14,349 nucleotides of DNA from Desulfobacteraceae bacterium (GCA_030642545.1 DAOWNP010000024.1:1-14349); one strand, 5' to 3'; counted from the first letter of the stretch, positions 1-9,169 are shown. Numbers and translations are program-made. The notes: generated by a model from the sequence alone, not told the origin.

Positions 1-3000
1 CCAAATAAAACCCCTTTTTCATAGGAATCCATAAAATAAGTTAAATTTTTAGACAAATGATTTTTCCAGGAATTTATCATAGCACCAATAAGTATTTTGA
101 TATTAGGTTCCATTTCAGCTATATCTATCTGCTTGTTAATATCAAGAGCAAGCATTCCCATTTTATATCCGGTATCAATCTCCTTTAGAAATCCACATAA
201 AAAAGAAGCGTAAGAGGCATAAGCAAAAGAAGCATATTTCGAATTTCCATATTTTACAGAAAGCCTTACCAGTCTGAATATAATAATAAAAGTATAATCA
301 GGATCTGATATATAACAGGGCTCAATAATTGACATAAGAAGCCTTGCCTGTGCTATAACCTGCGGTTCAGAAAGTTCTTTATTTTTTATAAGGTTTTCTA
401 ACTTTTTATTTTTAAGAGACAATTTAACGAGACTAAATTCTTTTAAAAAAACATATCGTGAGAATTTTGCAGGAAGCTTGATACCAATAGATAAAAGAGC
501 TTTTTTCCCTAAATCAATAGCTTCTTTTTTTGTGTATAAAGTTGATAAATAAGCTATTTTTAATTCATAAACCCTGATTGTATCCATAGATGTTTTACTA
601 TTATTAATAACCTGAGAAAAAGCATCTTCAGCAATATTAATATCTTTTGCACAATAACAGACTTCGCATAATTCTGTATAAATCTCTAAATAAAAACTAT
701 ATTCATTCTCCCATAAATTATCCCTTATTAAACTCAATCCATTTAAAAGATATTGCTTTGCTACTTCATACAAACCAAATCTCTTGGCTTTTTTTCCACA
801 AACGAGATTTAATTCTGCAATTTTTTTTTTCTCTTTTTTCCCGGTAATAAGTTCTTTCCCAAAATTCAGTTGAGTTACAATAATAAAAATTTTTTCTTTA
901 AAATCATCTTCAGGCAGGTTATGTAAGAGTTTATTCCCGATTTTAAGATGGAGATAATTTCTATCTGAAGAAGAAGCAGATAAATAAACAGCCTGTCTTA
1001 TTCTGTCATGAAGAAATGAAAAAATCATTTTTTCTGTCAAATCAGAAATAAATGAGAGATCATCATTTTTTTTGCTCTGTATGCATACAATACCTATCTG
1101 TTTTAAAGAATGCAGCGAGTCAGGAGACGTAACAAAAAAGCCCTCATCAATAATTTTTTGTATGTTTAAAGAAAGCTCTAACAAGTTTCCTTCATATATA
1201 ATAGATAAAGTATTAAAATCAAACTTATCACCTAAGCACGCAGCAATTTTTAATATAAACTGAATGTTTTCAGGTAGTTTTGATATTTTTTTACTCATTG
1301 TATCAATAATATTGTCAGTAATATTATTTGACTTGAGTTTTTCCATATCCCATTGCCAGACTCCTGTTTCAAAGTTAAAAGTTATTAACTTTTCGTCATT
1401 CCATGTTTTTAACAGCTGCCTGATTAAAAAAGGATTTCCTTTTGTTTTTTCAAAGATCATATCACTTACAGATGAAATGACTTCCATATCTGAAATTGCT
1501 ATATCTTTTACAATGTTATTTATCTGTTCTTTTTTTAAAGGAAGCAGTTTAATAATCTTACCCCCAATCGTTTCCGCTACTTCATCTAAAAAACTTTTTA
1601 AATAAACTGCTTTATCAATTTCATTTTCACGGCAAACGCCTATAAGGAAAAAATATTGACTTGCCGGTTTTATTAAAACTTCCATTATTAGCTGCAAACT
1701 GGCAGGATCAGCCCATTGTAAATCATCAACAAAAAAAACAATCGGAACTTTTGCTTCTTTAAAAACAGAGATAAAAGACTCAAAAACAGATAAAAATCTG
1801 TTTTGCATTTCTAACGGCTGAAGTTCAGACACAGGTGGCTGAGAACCTATAATATATTCAATATTTGGTATGACATCGACAACTATTTGACCCAAATTTC
1901 CCAAAGCAGAAAGAAATCTTTTTTTCCACACTGCAATACTTATATCATCTTCTCTTAAAATTTTTCTTATAAGTTCTTTAAAAATCAAAAATACAGGCTG
2001 GTATGGGATATTATTACTTATCTGGCTGCATTTACTACTAAGAAAGTATCCGCCTGTTGTTTGCACATGATCTTCAAGCTGAAAAACCAAACTTGATTTT
2101 CCAACACCTGAATAACCTACAATCAAAAGAGACTCAAAAGAGCCTTTTGCTGTTCTTTCTAATTTATTAAGTAAAATATCTACCTGCTTTTCTCTATCAT
2201 AAAGTTTTTTCTTTATATAAAACTCTTGGGATACATCCTTTGTGCACAGCTCAAAAGGAGTAATATTATCTGAATTATCAAGCCTTTTCAAACATTCCTC
2301 GAAATCATATTTTAAGCCAAATACACTCTGATATCTATCTGCAGGTTTTTTGGAAAGCAGCTTCATTATAATACTTGAGAAAATAAAAGGAATACCAAAC
2401 TTTTTCATGGAAGGATATACAGGCTGCCTTGCAATATGTGCATGGATTATTTTAAGGGGATCACCTGAAACAAAAGGAGCTGAACCTGTAAGAATTTCAT
2501 AAAAAATTATTCCAAGAGAATAAAAATCAGACCGGTAATCAGCTTGAATTTTCAGTCTCCCTGTCTCTTCAGGTGAAATATAATAAAGCTCTTTCTCGGA
2601 ACAACAATAATTTAATTCTGTTTTTCCGGATAAATATCTTATATGATTACAAAAACCATAATCGCGTAGTTTTATATTACAAGATTCAGGGTCAAAAAAA
2701 ATCTCAGCACCTGAAATTGTATTTTCAACCAGACCTGCTTTATGAATTAAAGTTAAAATTTTTGTTAATTTTATTGCAATTTTTAAAAAATCAACATTAT
2801 CTAATCTGTTTTTGGAAAAATATTTGCAAAGAGACGGCCATTCGCACTCCTGATAGATTACAGCATAACCTCTATTATTAATATCATCAATTTTTAATAA
2901 ATCATATAATTTTACAAAATTTTCATCCTGAATCTTTTTTACTAAGTTAAAACGTTTCTCAATTTTTAAACTGCTTAATAAAATATCTTCTTTTACAGGA

Positions 3001-3113
3001 TAAAAAAAAATATTTACTTTTTCCGATGTTCTATTAAACAATCCTGAATATATTTTAAAATCTGATTCATCTCTTTTAATTTGTATATCTTTATATCCAT
3101 CAATCAAAATCAT
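1..3113 (-). CDS. Multidomain pseudokinase / STAND-type ATPase signalling protein, N-terminal part (runs off left edge)
   Basis: The minus strand is open without a stop from the ATG at 3113 to the window edge (1037 full codons); the C-terminus lies outside. Residues about 1-260 form a Ser/Thr-kinase-like domain with SPEETG (180-185) and DYRSDFYSLG (192-201). The HKD-type catalytic loop reads E130-N-T, so the catalytic Asp is Thr; the DFG position is D151-Y-G. Residues about 300-560 form a STAND/AAA_16-type ATPase with Walker A GYSGVGKSS (333-341, K339) and Walker B D463-D464 in VDDLQWAD. Helical TPR-like sequence follows. The family normally ends in GAF, PAS and histidine-kinase modules, which cannot be seen here. 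No membrane segment or signal peptide is apparent, so it is probably cytoplasmic. The start is supported by register: the SPE-x-TG, DYRSDFY and Walker A residues carry the same residue numbers in the upstream paralogue. The ribosome-binding site is weak. Family assignment is firm; in vivo function is unknown. Confidence 0.88.
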   Translation of the reverse strand, partial: MILIDGYKDIQIKRDESDFKIYSGLFNRTSEKVNIFFYPVKEDILLSSLKIEKRFNLVKKIQDENFVKLYDLLKIDDINNRGYAVIYQECEWPSLCKYFSKNRLDNVDFLKIAIKLTKILTLIHKAGLVENTISGAEIFFDPESCNIKLRDYGFCNHIRYLSGKTELNYCCSEKELYYISPEETGRLKIQADYRSDFYSLGIIFYEILTGSAPFVSGDPLKIIHAHIARQPVYPSMKKFGIPFIFSSIIMKLLSKKPADRYQSVFGLKYDFEECLKRLDNSDNITPFELCTKDVSQEFYIKKKLYDREKQVDILLNKLERTAKGSFESLLIVGYSGVGKSSLVFQLEDHVQTTGGYFLSSKCSQISNNIPYQPVFLIFKELIRKILREDDISIAVWKKRFLSALGNLGQIVVDVIPNIEYIIGSQPPVSELQPLEMQNRFLSVFESFISVFKEAKVPIVFFVDDLQWADPASLQLIMEVLIKPASQYFFLIGVCRENEIDKAVYLKSFLDEVAETIGGKIIKLLPLKKEQINNIVKDIAISDMEVISSVSDMIFEKTKGNPFLIRQLLKTWNDEKLITFNFETGVWQWDMEKLKSNNITDNIIDTMSKKISKLPENIQFILKIAACLGDKFDFNTLSIIYEGNLLELSLNIQKIIDEGFFVTSPDSLHSLKQIGIVCIQSKKNDDLSFISDLTEKMIFSFLHDRIRQAVYLSASSSDRNYLHLKIGNKLLHNLPEDDFKEKIFIIVTQLNFGKELITGKKEKKKIAELNLVCGKKAKRFGLYEVAKQYLLNGLSLIRDNLWENEYSFYLEIYTELCEVCYCAKDINIAEDAFSQVINNSKTSMDTIRVYELKIAYLSTLYTKKEAIDLGKKALLSIGIKLPAKFSRYVFLKEFSLVKLSLKNKKLENLIKNKELSEPQVIAQARLLMSIIEPCYISDPDYTFIIIFRLVRLSVKYGNSKYASFAYASYASFLCGFLKEIDTGYKMGMLALDINKQIDIAEMEPNIKILIGAMINSWKNHLSKNLTYFMDSYEKGVLF

Positions 3114-3115
3114 AT

Positions 3116-3139
3116 TTAAACCCAAAACAAAATTCTCAT
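3116..3139 (-). other. Possible 7-codon leader minicistron before the second giant kinase gene
   Basis: An ATG at 3139 opens a reading frame of seven codons (MRILFWV) whose TAA ends two bases before the ATG of the downstream gene. That spacing would suit translational re-initiation, because the downstream gene has only a weak ribosome-binding site. No good Shine-Dalgarno is seen for the minicistron itself. In DNA this AT-rich such a short frame can easily arise by chance. Confidence 0.15.
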
Positions 3140-3140
3140 T

Positions 3141-3158
3141 CCGCAGGCAGCCTGTCGG
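3141..3158. repeat. Short GC-rich inverted repeat in the gap between the two giant kinase genes
   Basis: The sequence ccgcaggcagcctgtcgg folds as CCG-CAG paired with CTG-(T)-CGG, with a five-base loop and one bulged T. It is markedly GC-rich against its surroundings. On the minus strand it lies between the stop of the upstream gene and the start of the next. It is not followed by a T tract, so it does not look like a standard intrinsic terminator. It could be a processing or stability hairpin or a dispersed repeat unit. Confidence 0.35.
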
Positions 3159-3199
3159 CCATCAAATTCCAAAGCTTAAGCTATAACAGTACACCCAAG

Positions 3200-3223
3200 A
3201 TCTCTTAGACATTTCTCAGAGAT
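3200..3223. repeat. Imperfect inverted repeat spanning the stop codon of the 1909-aa gene
   Basis: Arms atctct (3200-3205) and agagat (3218-3223) pair perfectly. Two further pairs inside them are possible after one mismatch. The hairpin covers the TAA at 3205-3207. No T run follows on the minus strand, so a terminator role is weakly supported, and read-through into the second kinase gene is likely. Confidence 0.3.
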
Positions 3224-6200
3224 ACATCATTTCCTGAATTTTTTAAAGGAATCTTTATAAAAAATCCTGTCCCTTTATCCTTTTTACTAAAACAAAAAAT
3301 TGTTCCATTTAAAGTAGACGTAATAAGATTATAAACCACATGCATACCCAAACCACTTTTACCTATACCCCGTTTAGTTGTAAAAAAAGGGTTGAAAATT
3401 TTTTTTGTGGTTTTTGTATCCATTCCAAATCCATTGTCTGAATATAAAATAAACATATTACTCTCTTTTATTGTAACTCCTATTTCTATTTCCCCTTTTA
3501 TAACATTGTTAAATCCATGTATAAACGAATTCATTATAAAATTTTTGAAAATTTGTGAAAAAGCAAGTTTATAGCTTTTAATTTTAACCTTATCAGAACA
3601 ATTTACAGTTATTTTATGAACTGTTTTTTCATGATCAATTTTTATTTCAAGTATTATATTTTCTATACAGGTTTTCATTGAAAAGGTTGTAATCTGCAAA
3701 CTTGACTTATTTACAGCAACCTGCTTGAAATCGTTAATAAGATTTACAGATCGTTTTAAATTGGAATGAACAATAGAAGATGCCTGGGCAATAGTTGTTA
3801 CAAAACTTTCAATATCATATTCTTTTAAAGTCTTTGAAGAGTGTTTTTTTAAAAACTCCTGTGCTTTATACTCCAAAAAAGAAGATGCTGTAACCCCTAC
3901 ACCCATAGGAGTATTAATCTCATGTGCTACTCCTGCAACAAGTTCTCCAAGAGCTTTCATTTTTTTTGTCTGGATTAGCTGGTTTTGTTCTTTTTTTAAC
4001 TTTTCAAGAGACATTTCAAGATCTTTTGTCTTATATTTTACCTGTTTGTTTATCTCTTTTTCATAATTCATACTATTTTCGTAAGAAGCAACTTTTTTAC
4101 TATTATCTTTCCCAACAACTATAACCTTACTGATATAACCATCCTTGTCTCTAAAAAAACTTGAAACAGCATCAACCTCAACAATAGAACCATCTTTACA
4201 TTTCATTTCAATTTCAATTCTTCTTGATCTGTTTTTATATCTCTTTTTTGATTTTTCACGAGCAAGATCTTTAATTATTGCTTCTTTTGCAATTTCCATG
4301 GATTTTTGTGTTAAAAGATTTTCAAGCTTCATATTTTGCACTTCAGAAGAGGTATATCCTATAAGATCCTTTACACCAGAGCCACCTGCATACTCCACTC
4401 GTAAATCTTTAATATCAAAAACACATATTAATTCTGAACTGTTTTCTGTAATGGTTCTATATTTTTTTTCCGATTCTCTTAATGCCATTCCTTTTTGATT
4501 TAAATCCATAGAAAGCATAGAATTTTCAAGCATAACTCCAAGATGAAAAAACAAAAACAGAAAAAAATTTATATGATCAGGTAAAAAGCCATCTGATTTA
4601 ATACTTTTTTCTATATAAACAATACCAAATATTTTTTTACCATTTAAAACAGGTAAACATAAAACCGGCTGTTTTATTACTTCATCATCAAGGTATGTAT
4701 CATTAGAAACAATAAATCTATGTGTACTTTTTACAAATTCAACAATTTTTTTATTTATATCCTTTTTTTGCTTTATTGGTATATTGTCAATTAGAATAGC
4801 TTTTTTATCTTTATCTGATACCTGAGCTCTTATATACATCTCTCCTTTTTTAATCAAAATAAAAGCAGCTTTTTTGATATTAAAATGGCAAATAACAATA
4901 TTCATCAATTTTATAATAATATCATCAGCAGATATATTTAGAGAAGACATGTTTTGAATTATTTTCAGTATGTTATTATAATCAGACAATGGTTTATAAA
5001 CAAAAACAGAAGCAGACTGTTTTTTTGATAAACAGTCCGAATACTTTTCCTCTAAATATTTTATTTTTGTTTCAGCTCCCCATTCTTTATAATATTTTAA
5101 AGCATCTTCCAAATACAGCCTGGCAATTTTTTTCCTGCCCATTTTTGTGTAAAATATTACAGCACGCTCATTTGATAAAGCAGCCTCCTGAATATACATA
5201 TTTTCAACTGCAAGATCAGCAGCAAGATCATAATATTCTGCAGCCAAAACCATATTCCCCTTATGTTGTTCAATTTCAGCAGCCACAAGATAAAACTTAT
5301 GCATAGTATTTGTATGAGAAAAACCTGCCCATTTTTTCATTTTTTTCTGATTATTATCAATAATTTCAAGACACCGCTTTTTTTCATCATCTGCAAGAGT
5401 TGAAATTACAGCAAGTCTTGAAAGAGAATCAAAAAATACTTTTACCACAATAAACGCTGTTGATACAGCTGAAGGCTGAAAAGAATAAAGAGTATCAGCA
5501 CACTCTACAGCCTTTGGATAATTTTCAAACAGATAGTAAAGAATCATTTTATTTAAATAAAGATTATAAATACCTGACCAGTCTTTTGCCTTTCGCATAT
5601 CAGAATATGCTTTTTTTTCATCATAAAACAAACCTGTAAGCCTGCATGGATCAGGAATATTTGCATAAAGATTGTAAGCTGCCTGGGCATAAGGCGTAAG
5701 AAGATTTAAAACTAATTTTTGTTTTAATTTCTTAATATTTGCTGTTTGAACAGCCATTTCATGACATATTGATTTTAAATTTATTCCACTAAAATATTTA
5801 TATTCAGCATAAAAATGAGCACTATATGCTGCATATTCAATATCTCCTGATTCAATAGCCATATCATAAACAGTCTTTAAATTTTTAAATGAATCCCGTA
5901 AATGATAATTCCAGTGTTTTATAAAAACATTAAACAACAAAAAAACCTTAGCTTTATATTTAAATTTATCATTATTGTTAATAAGATATATCGCATATTC
6001 TCCAAAACGTAACCCTTCTTTAAAATCTCCCTTAATTCCAGTAAGAATAATTCCAAATGAAACACAGGCAAATGCCGACTCTTTAAAATTTCCAAAAAGT
6101 GCAGTCAACTCAAGCATTTTAAATACTATAAAAGGATAGAGTTTCTGTACAGAAATATAAGAAGGAGTAATAAGTTTTGATAAAATCCGCATAACAGCAA

Positions 6201-8934
6201 TATTCTTTTTGCTTGAAAAAGCAATAGAACTGTCAAGCCTGTTTAATAGAACAAGTTTTTTAGTCTGTTTAATTGACTCATTCAAATCAGGAAGGTTTGA
6301 ATCATTTATAAAAAAAACACCAAGAAAAGATAATACCTCTAATCCAATATAAACTGCCTGCTGTGGTTCATCTTTGGCAATAGATGTAAGAATTTTTGTT
6401 TCATAACAATTAAGCTTATCCATAAAACAGGCCACATTATCAAATACAGTTTTTACAATATAGTTAACTTCATGATATTTTCCTGCAAGATACGCACTTT
6501 TTGCAAATTCATTGAAAATTATCAAACTTAATTCATAATTTTTTTCCCATGAACCCGGTTCAAATAAATCGACACTTTTTTTCATATATTCATAGGCATG
6601 GTCATAAGCACCACAAGATCGTGAAGCAAAAGAACATATAAAATTTAAAACAATTAGTTCGTCTTTTTTAATTTTTGTGTCAATAATGTTTGAGCCATAG
6701 TTTAAGTGAGTTACAATTTCATAAAGCTTTTCTTCAGATACATTATTATTATATTTATCTAAAATATAATAACCTATATTTAAATGCAGCCATTCTCTTT
6801 TTTCTTTTGAAATATTTAAATAGATAATATTATAGATATAATCATGAAAAAATTCAAAAAATAAATTTTCTCCGGATTTTTTGTTATTTTTAATTAAATC
6901 TTCAAAACATGCACCCTCTTCCAATACAGGTTTTACAACACCTTCTTTTACTATTTCCAACAAATAAAAAATTATAAAATCTGTCTCTTTTTTACTAATC
7001 TGAACAAGCGTTTTAAGATCAAATTCAGTACCTGTACATACAGCTATTTCTAAAATAGAGAACGCGTTTTCAGAAAGCTTTTTTATTTTGGATAAGGCTA
7101 TATCAAAACAGTTAAACAGATGTTTTTTGCTTTTTATTTTATCTGAGTCATATTCCCAGCAACCGCAATCATAATTAAACCACAAAAAATTTTCAGAAAC
7201 CAGATTTAAAATAAGCTGATTTATCGCAAGTGGATTACCCGCAGATATTTCATAAATTATTTCAGATAGTTCTTCTGTTTCATTTTGATCTTTACAAAGA
7301 ATATCAGAAACAAAAGAATTCACACAAGATTCATTTAAAGAACTTAAAGAACTTAAAACAAGCTTTTTAATACTTACGTCTTCTTTTTGGAATTTCTCTA
7401 TTGTTTTTGTTAATATCAGGTTTTTTTTTATATCATTTGATTTACCTGCAATAACACAATAAATATATGAAGATCTATTATCGGTAAAAATCAATTCGCC
7501 CAATTTACAACTCTCAGAATCTATCCAGTGAATATTATCACAAAAAATTACAAAAGGATGCTTTTTGTCTGCAAAAGCCAGTATAAATTTTTTAAATACC
7601 TGTTCAAATCTGCTTCTGGTTCCTGCAACCGGGATTTTAGAACAGGAAAGACACGCCGGCTGACTGCCAATTATCTTTTCTACATCAGGAATAACATCTG
7701 TTATTACACAGATATCTTCCCCAAGAGCCTGCATAATTCTGTTTTTAAAATAGACCACACGATTATTGCTTTCAGATAATATTTGTTTAATAAAACCTGA
7801 AAAAGCATTTATAAGGATACTGTACGGAATATCTCTCTCGTGTTTAACAAATTCCCCCTGTATTAACAGCCCTCTGTTTTTTTTCACATACCTGCAAAAA
7901 TGATTTCCAAGAAAAGTTTTGCCTGTTCCTGAGAAACCGGTTATAAGCATAACTTTTGCACCACCTTGCGCTACATCATCAAAACCATTGTAAAGTTGTT
8001 GTAAATCTTCATCCCTCCCATAAATTTTCTTTGGAAAAAAAATTTCTTCACACGCCCTGTTTTCTCCTATTTTAAATGAATTCATATCAATTTTATCAAC
8101 ATAAAGACTAAAACATTTTTCTATATCTTCAATAAGGCAGCAGGTATTTTGATAACGGCTGCAAGGATCTTTAGAAAGGAGCTTCATTACAATATCTGAA
8201 AGAGCCCTTGGAATAAGTTTATTTATAAATAAAGGAGTATATGGATCTTGTACTATATGTGCATTTATAATTTTTTCAGGTTCATTTGAATAATAAATCT
8301 TTTGATTTGTAAGTAATTCGTAGAATATTGTTCCCAAAATATAAAAATCAGACCGGTAATCCATAACTGTATTTAATAAACCAGTCTGCTCAGGAGAGAT
8401 ATAAGGTAAAATATCATAACTATTTTCATTTTCTAAATATAGATATTCTTTTATTTTTATAAGAGAATCTATAGATATTATTTTTACTGTTTCATCAACC
8501 GGATCTAAAACAATATCTGAGATATTAATTCCATGAAATCTTATTTTCAGCTTGTGCATTTCATTTACAGCCAAAGCAAGTTGTACGGCTACTTTAAAAA
8601 ACCGTTTCAGATCAACAATATTTTTTGTACAACAAAACTTTTTTACAGGAATTCCATTAGATAATTCATGGACTATAATAAATTCCAGCATATTTTTTTT
8701 GTTTTCTTTAGTTTTATATTCAACGATTTTTGGGAAAAAAAAAGAACCTGCAGAAGCAATATTTTTTATATCCTGCTTTATACTTTCACAACGTGAGATG
8801 TTGTAATGCTCTGAAGGAAAATGAATTATTTTTACAGGACTTTGCCTGTCATCAGGCATATACCCTATATAATGATCAGAAATCTGACTTTTTTTTAATT
8901 TTTTAAGAGCACCATATTTTTTTATATTAATCAT
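3205..8934 (-). CDS. 1909-aa cytoplasmic pseudokinase / ATPase / GAF-PAS sensor histidine kinase
   Basis: The architecture matches the family often annotated as trifunctional Ser/Thr kinase, ATP-binding protein and sensor histidine kinase. Residues 1-275 are kinase-like (SPEQTG 180-185, DYRSDFY 192-198). The catalytic loop is H134-G-I-N-I-S-D with the catalytic Asp lost, and the DFG site reads S154-I-D, so this is a predicted pseudokinase. A STAND/AAA-type ATPase follows (about 300-600) with Walker A GFSGTGKT (333-340) and a Walker B of D466-N467 where the family usually has two acidic residues. Helical TPR-like repeats cover about 640-1300, GAF about 1316-1475, PAS/PAC about 1490-1615, and a charged coiled coil about 1620-1660. 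The histidine kinase has phospho-acceptor H1671 in AHEINTP, N-box N1798/N1802, DNGFGM from D1833 and GLGM 1861-1864, all intact. No receiver domain or transmembrane segment is seen. The start is preceded by AGGG nine bases upstream. A truncated paralogue lies downstream on the same strand. Confidence 0.93.
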   Translation of the reverse strand: MINIKKYGALKKLKKSQISDHYIGYMPDDRQSPVKIIHFPSEHYNISRCESIKQDIKNIASAGSFFFPKIVEYKTKENKKNMLEFIIVHELSNGIPVKKFCCTKNIVDLKRFFKVAVQLALAVNEMHKLKIRFHGINISDIVLDPVDETVKIISIDSLIKIKEYLYLENENSYDILPYISPEQTGLLNTVMDYRSDFYILGTIFYELLTNQKIYYSNEPEKIINAHIVQDPYTPLFINKLIPRALSDIVMKLLSKDPCSRYQNTCCLIEDIEKCFSLYVDKIDMNSFKIGENRACEEIFFPKKIYGRDEDLQQLYNGFDDVAQGGAKVMLITGFSGTGKTFLGNHFCRYVKKNRGLLIQGEFVKHERDIPYSILINAFSGFIKQILSESNNRVVYFKNRIMQALGEDICVITDVIPDVEKIIGSQPACLSCSKIPVAGTRSRFEQVFKKFILAFADKKHPFVIFCDNIHWIDSESCKLGELIFTDNRSSYIYCVIAGKSNDIKKNLILTKTIEKFQKEDVSIKKLVLSSLSSLNESCVNSFVSDILCKDQNETEELSEIIYEISAGNPLAINQLILNLVSENFLWFNYDCGCWEYDSDKIKSKKHLFNCFDIALSKIKKLSENAFSILEIAVCTGTEFDLKTLVQISKKETDFIIFYLLEIVKEGVVKPVLEEGACFEDLIKNNKKSGENLFFEFFHDYIYNIIYLNISKEKREWLHLNIGYYILDKYNNNVSEEKLYEIVTHLNYGSNIIDTKIKKDELIVLNFICSFASRSCGAYDHAYEYMKKSVDLFEPGSWEKNYELSLIIFNEFAKSAYLAGKYHEVNYIVKTVFDNVACFMDKLNCYETKILTSIAKDEPQQAVYIGLEVLSFLGVFFINDSNLPDLNESIKQTKKLVLLNRLDSSIAFSSKKNIAVMRILSKLITPSYISVQKLYPFIVFKMLELTALFGNFKESAFACVSFGIILTGIKGDFKEGLRFGEYAIYLINNNDKFKYKAKVFLLFNVFIKHWNYHLRDSFKNLKTVYDMAIESGDIEYAAYSAHFYAEYKYFSGINLKSICHEMAVQTANIKKLKQKLVLNLLTPYAQAAYNLYANIPDPCRLTGLFYDEKKAYSDMRKAKDWSGIYNLYLNKMILYYLFENYPKAVECADTLYSFQPSAVSTAFIVVKVFFDSLSRLAVISTLADDEKKRCLEIIDNNQKKMKKWAGFSHTNTMHKFYLVAAEIEQHKGNMVLAAEYYDLAADLAVENMYIQEAALSNERAVIFYTKMGRKKIARLYLEDALKYYKEWGAETKIKYLEEKYSDCLSKKQSASVFVYKPLSDYNNILKIIQNMSSLNISADDIIIKLMNIVICHFNIKKAAFILIKKGEMYIRAQVSDKDKKAILIDNIPIKQKKDINKKIVEFVKSTHRFIVSNDTYLDDEVIKQPVLCLPVLNGKKIFGIVYIEKSIKSDGFLPDHINFFLFLFFHLGVMLENSMLSMDLNQKGMALRESEKKYRTITENSSELICVFDIKDLRVEYAGGSGVKDLIGYTSSEVQNMKLENLLTQKSMEIAKEAIIKDLAREKSKKRYKNRSRRIEIEMKCKDGSIVEVDAVSSFFRDKDGYISKVIVVGKDNSKKVASYENSMNYEKEINKQVKYKTKDLEMSLEKLKKEQNQLIQTKKMKALGELVAGVAHEINTPMGVGVTASSFLEYKAQEFLKKHSSKTLKEYDIESFVTTIAQASSIVHSNLKRSVNLINDFKQVAVNKSSLQITTFSMKTCIENIILEIKIDHEKTVHKITVNCSDKVKIKSYKLAFSQIFKNFIMNSFIHGFNNVIKGEIEIGVTIKESNMFILYSDNGFGMDTKTTKKIFNPFFTTKRGIGKSGLGMHVVYNLITSTLNGTIFCFSKKDKGTGFFIKIPLKNSGNDVSLRNV

Positions 8935-8943
8935 TATTATTTA

Positions 8944-8947
8944 CCCT
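8944..8947 (-). promoter_or_regulatory. Ribosome-binding site of the 1909-aa kinase gene
   Basis: On the minus strand AGGG (within TTCAGGGTAA) lies nine bases before the ATG at 8934, a normal Shine-Dalgarno spacing. It supports this start codon. A 13-bp palindrome, GAATTA-A-TAATTC (8948-8960), abuts it and could be an operator or chance AT-rich symmetry. Confidence 0.5.
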
Positions 8948-8964
8948 GAATTAATAATTCTGTC

Positions 8965-8994
8965 ATTATTTAGTATTTCAATGAAATTTGTCAG
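8965..8994 (-). promoter_or_regulatory. Candidate sigma-70-type promoter for the leftward kinase genes
   Basis: On the minus strand CTGACA (8994-8989, five of six matches to TTGACA) is separated by 18 bases from AATAAT (8970-8965, five of six matches to TATAAT). This would start transcription about 8955-8960, leaving a leader of about 25 nt that contains the ribosome-binding site. Such matches are common in AT-rich DNA. Confidence 0.3.
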
Positions 8995-9139
8995 ATTTTA
9001 TAATTTCCATTTGAATACTGTTTAAAAATCAACTAAAATATTTTTTATGCACAGGATAAAAGTAAGGTATTTACAAAAACATTTTCAGTTTGATATAAAT
9101 ATAGAAAAATAATATGAGCCATTTTCTTTAAAATAAATT

Positions 9140-9169
9140 TTAATACTATTGTACAATTTGATATATAAT
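9140..9169 (+). promoter_or_regulatory. Candidate promoter for the rightward reductase/moeA genes
   Basis: A perfect TATAAT (9164-9169) is preceded, 18 bases away, by TTAATA (9140-9145, four of six matches). The perfect palindrome ATTGTACAAT (9148-9157) lies in the spacer, where a repressor could act. Transcription from here would give a leader of about 235 nt including the inverted repeat at 9295-9360. Local AT-richness makes chance matches likely. Confidence 0.22.

Noticed and set aside
647..2881. Plus-strand frames at 647-847, 1072-1263, 1264-1605 and 2573-2881
   Set aside because: The minus strand is continuously coding across 1-3113 with family motifs in frame, so these are shadows on the opposite strand.
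3924..5306. Several plus-strand open frames of 60-117 codons opposite the giant kinase gene (for example 4145-4498 and 4989-5306)
   Set aside because: They lie wholly inside the 1909-aa coding sequence, have low-complexity Leu/Phe/Ser-rich products and no ribosome-binding sites. They are antisense shadows.
7335..7357. Tandem 9-base repeat (ttaaagaac units) inside the 1909-aa gene
   Set aside because: It is only two and a half in-frame copies encoding a Ser-Leu-Ser repeat; ordinary low complexity.
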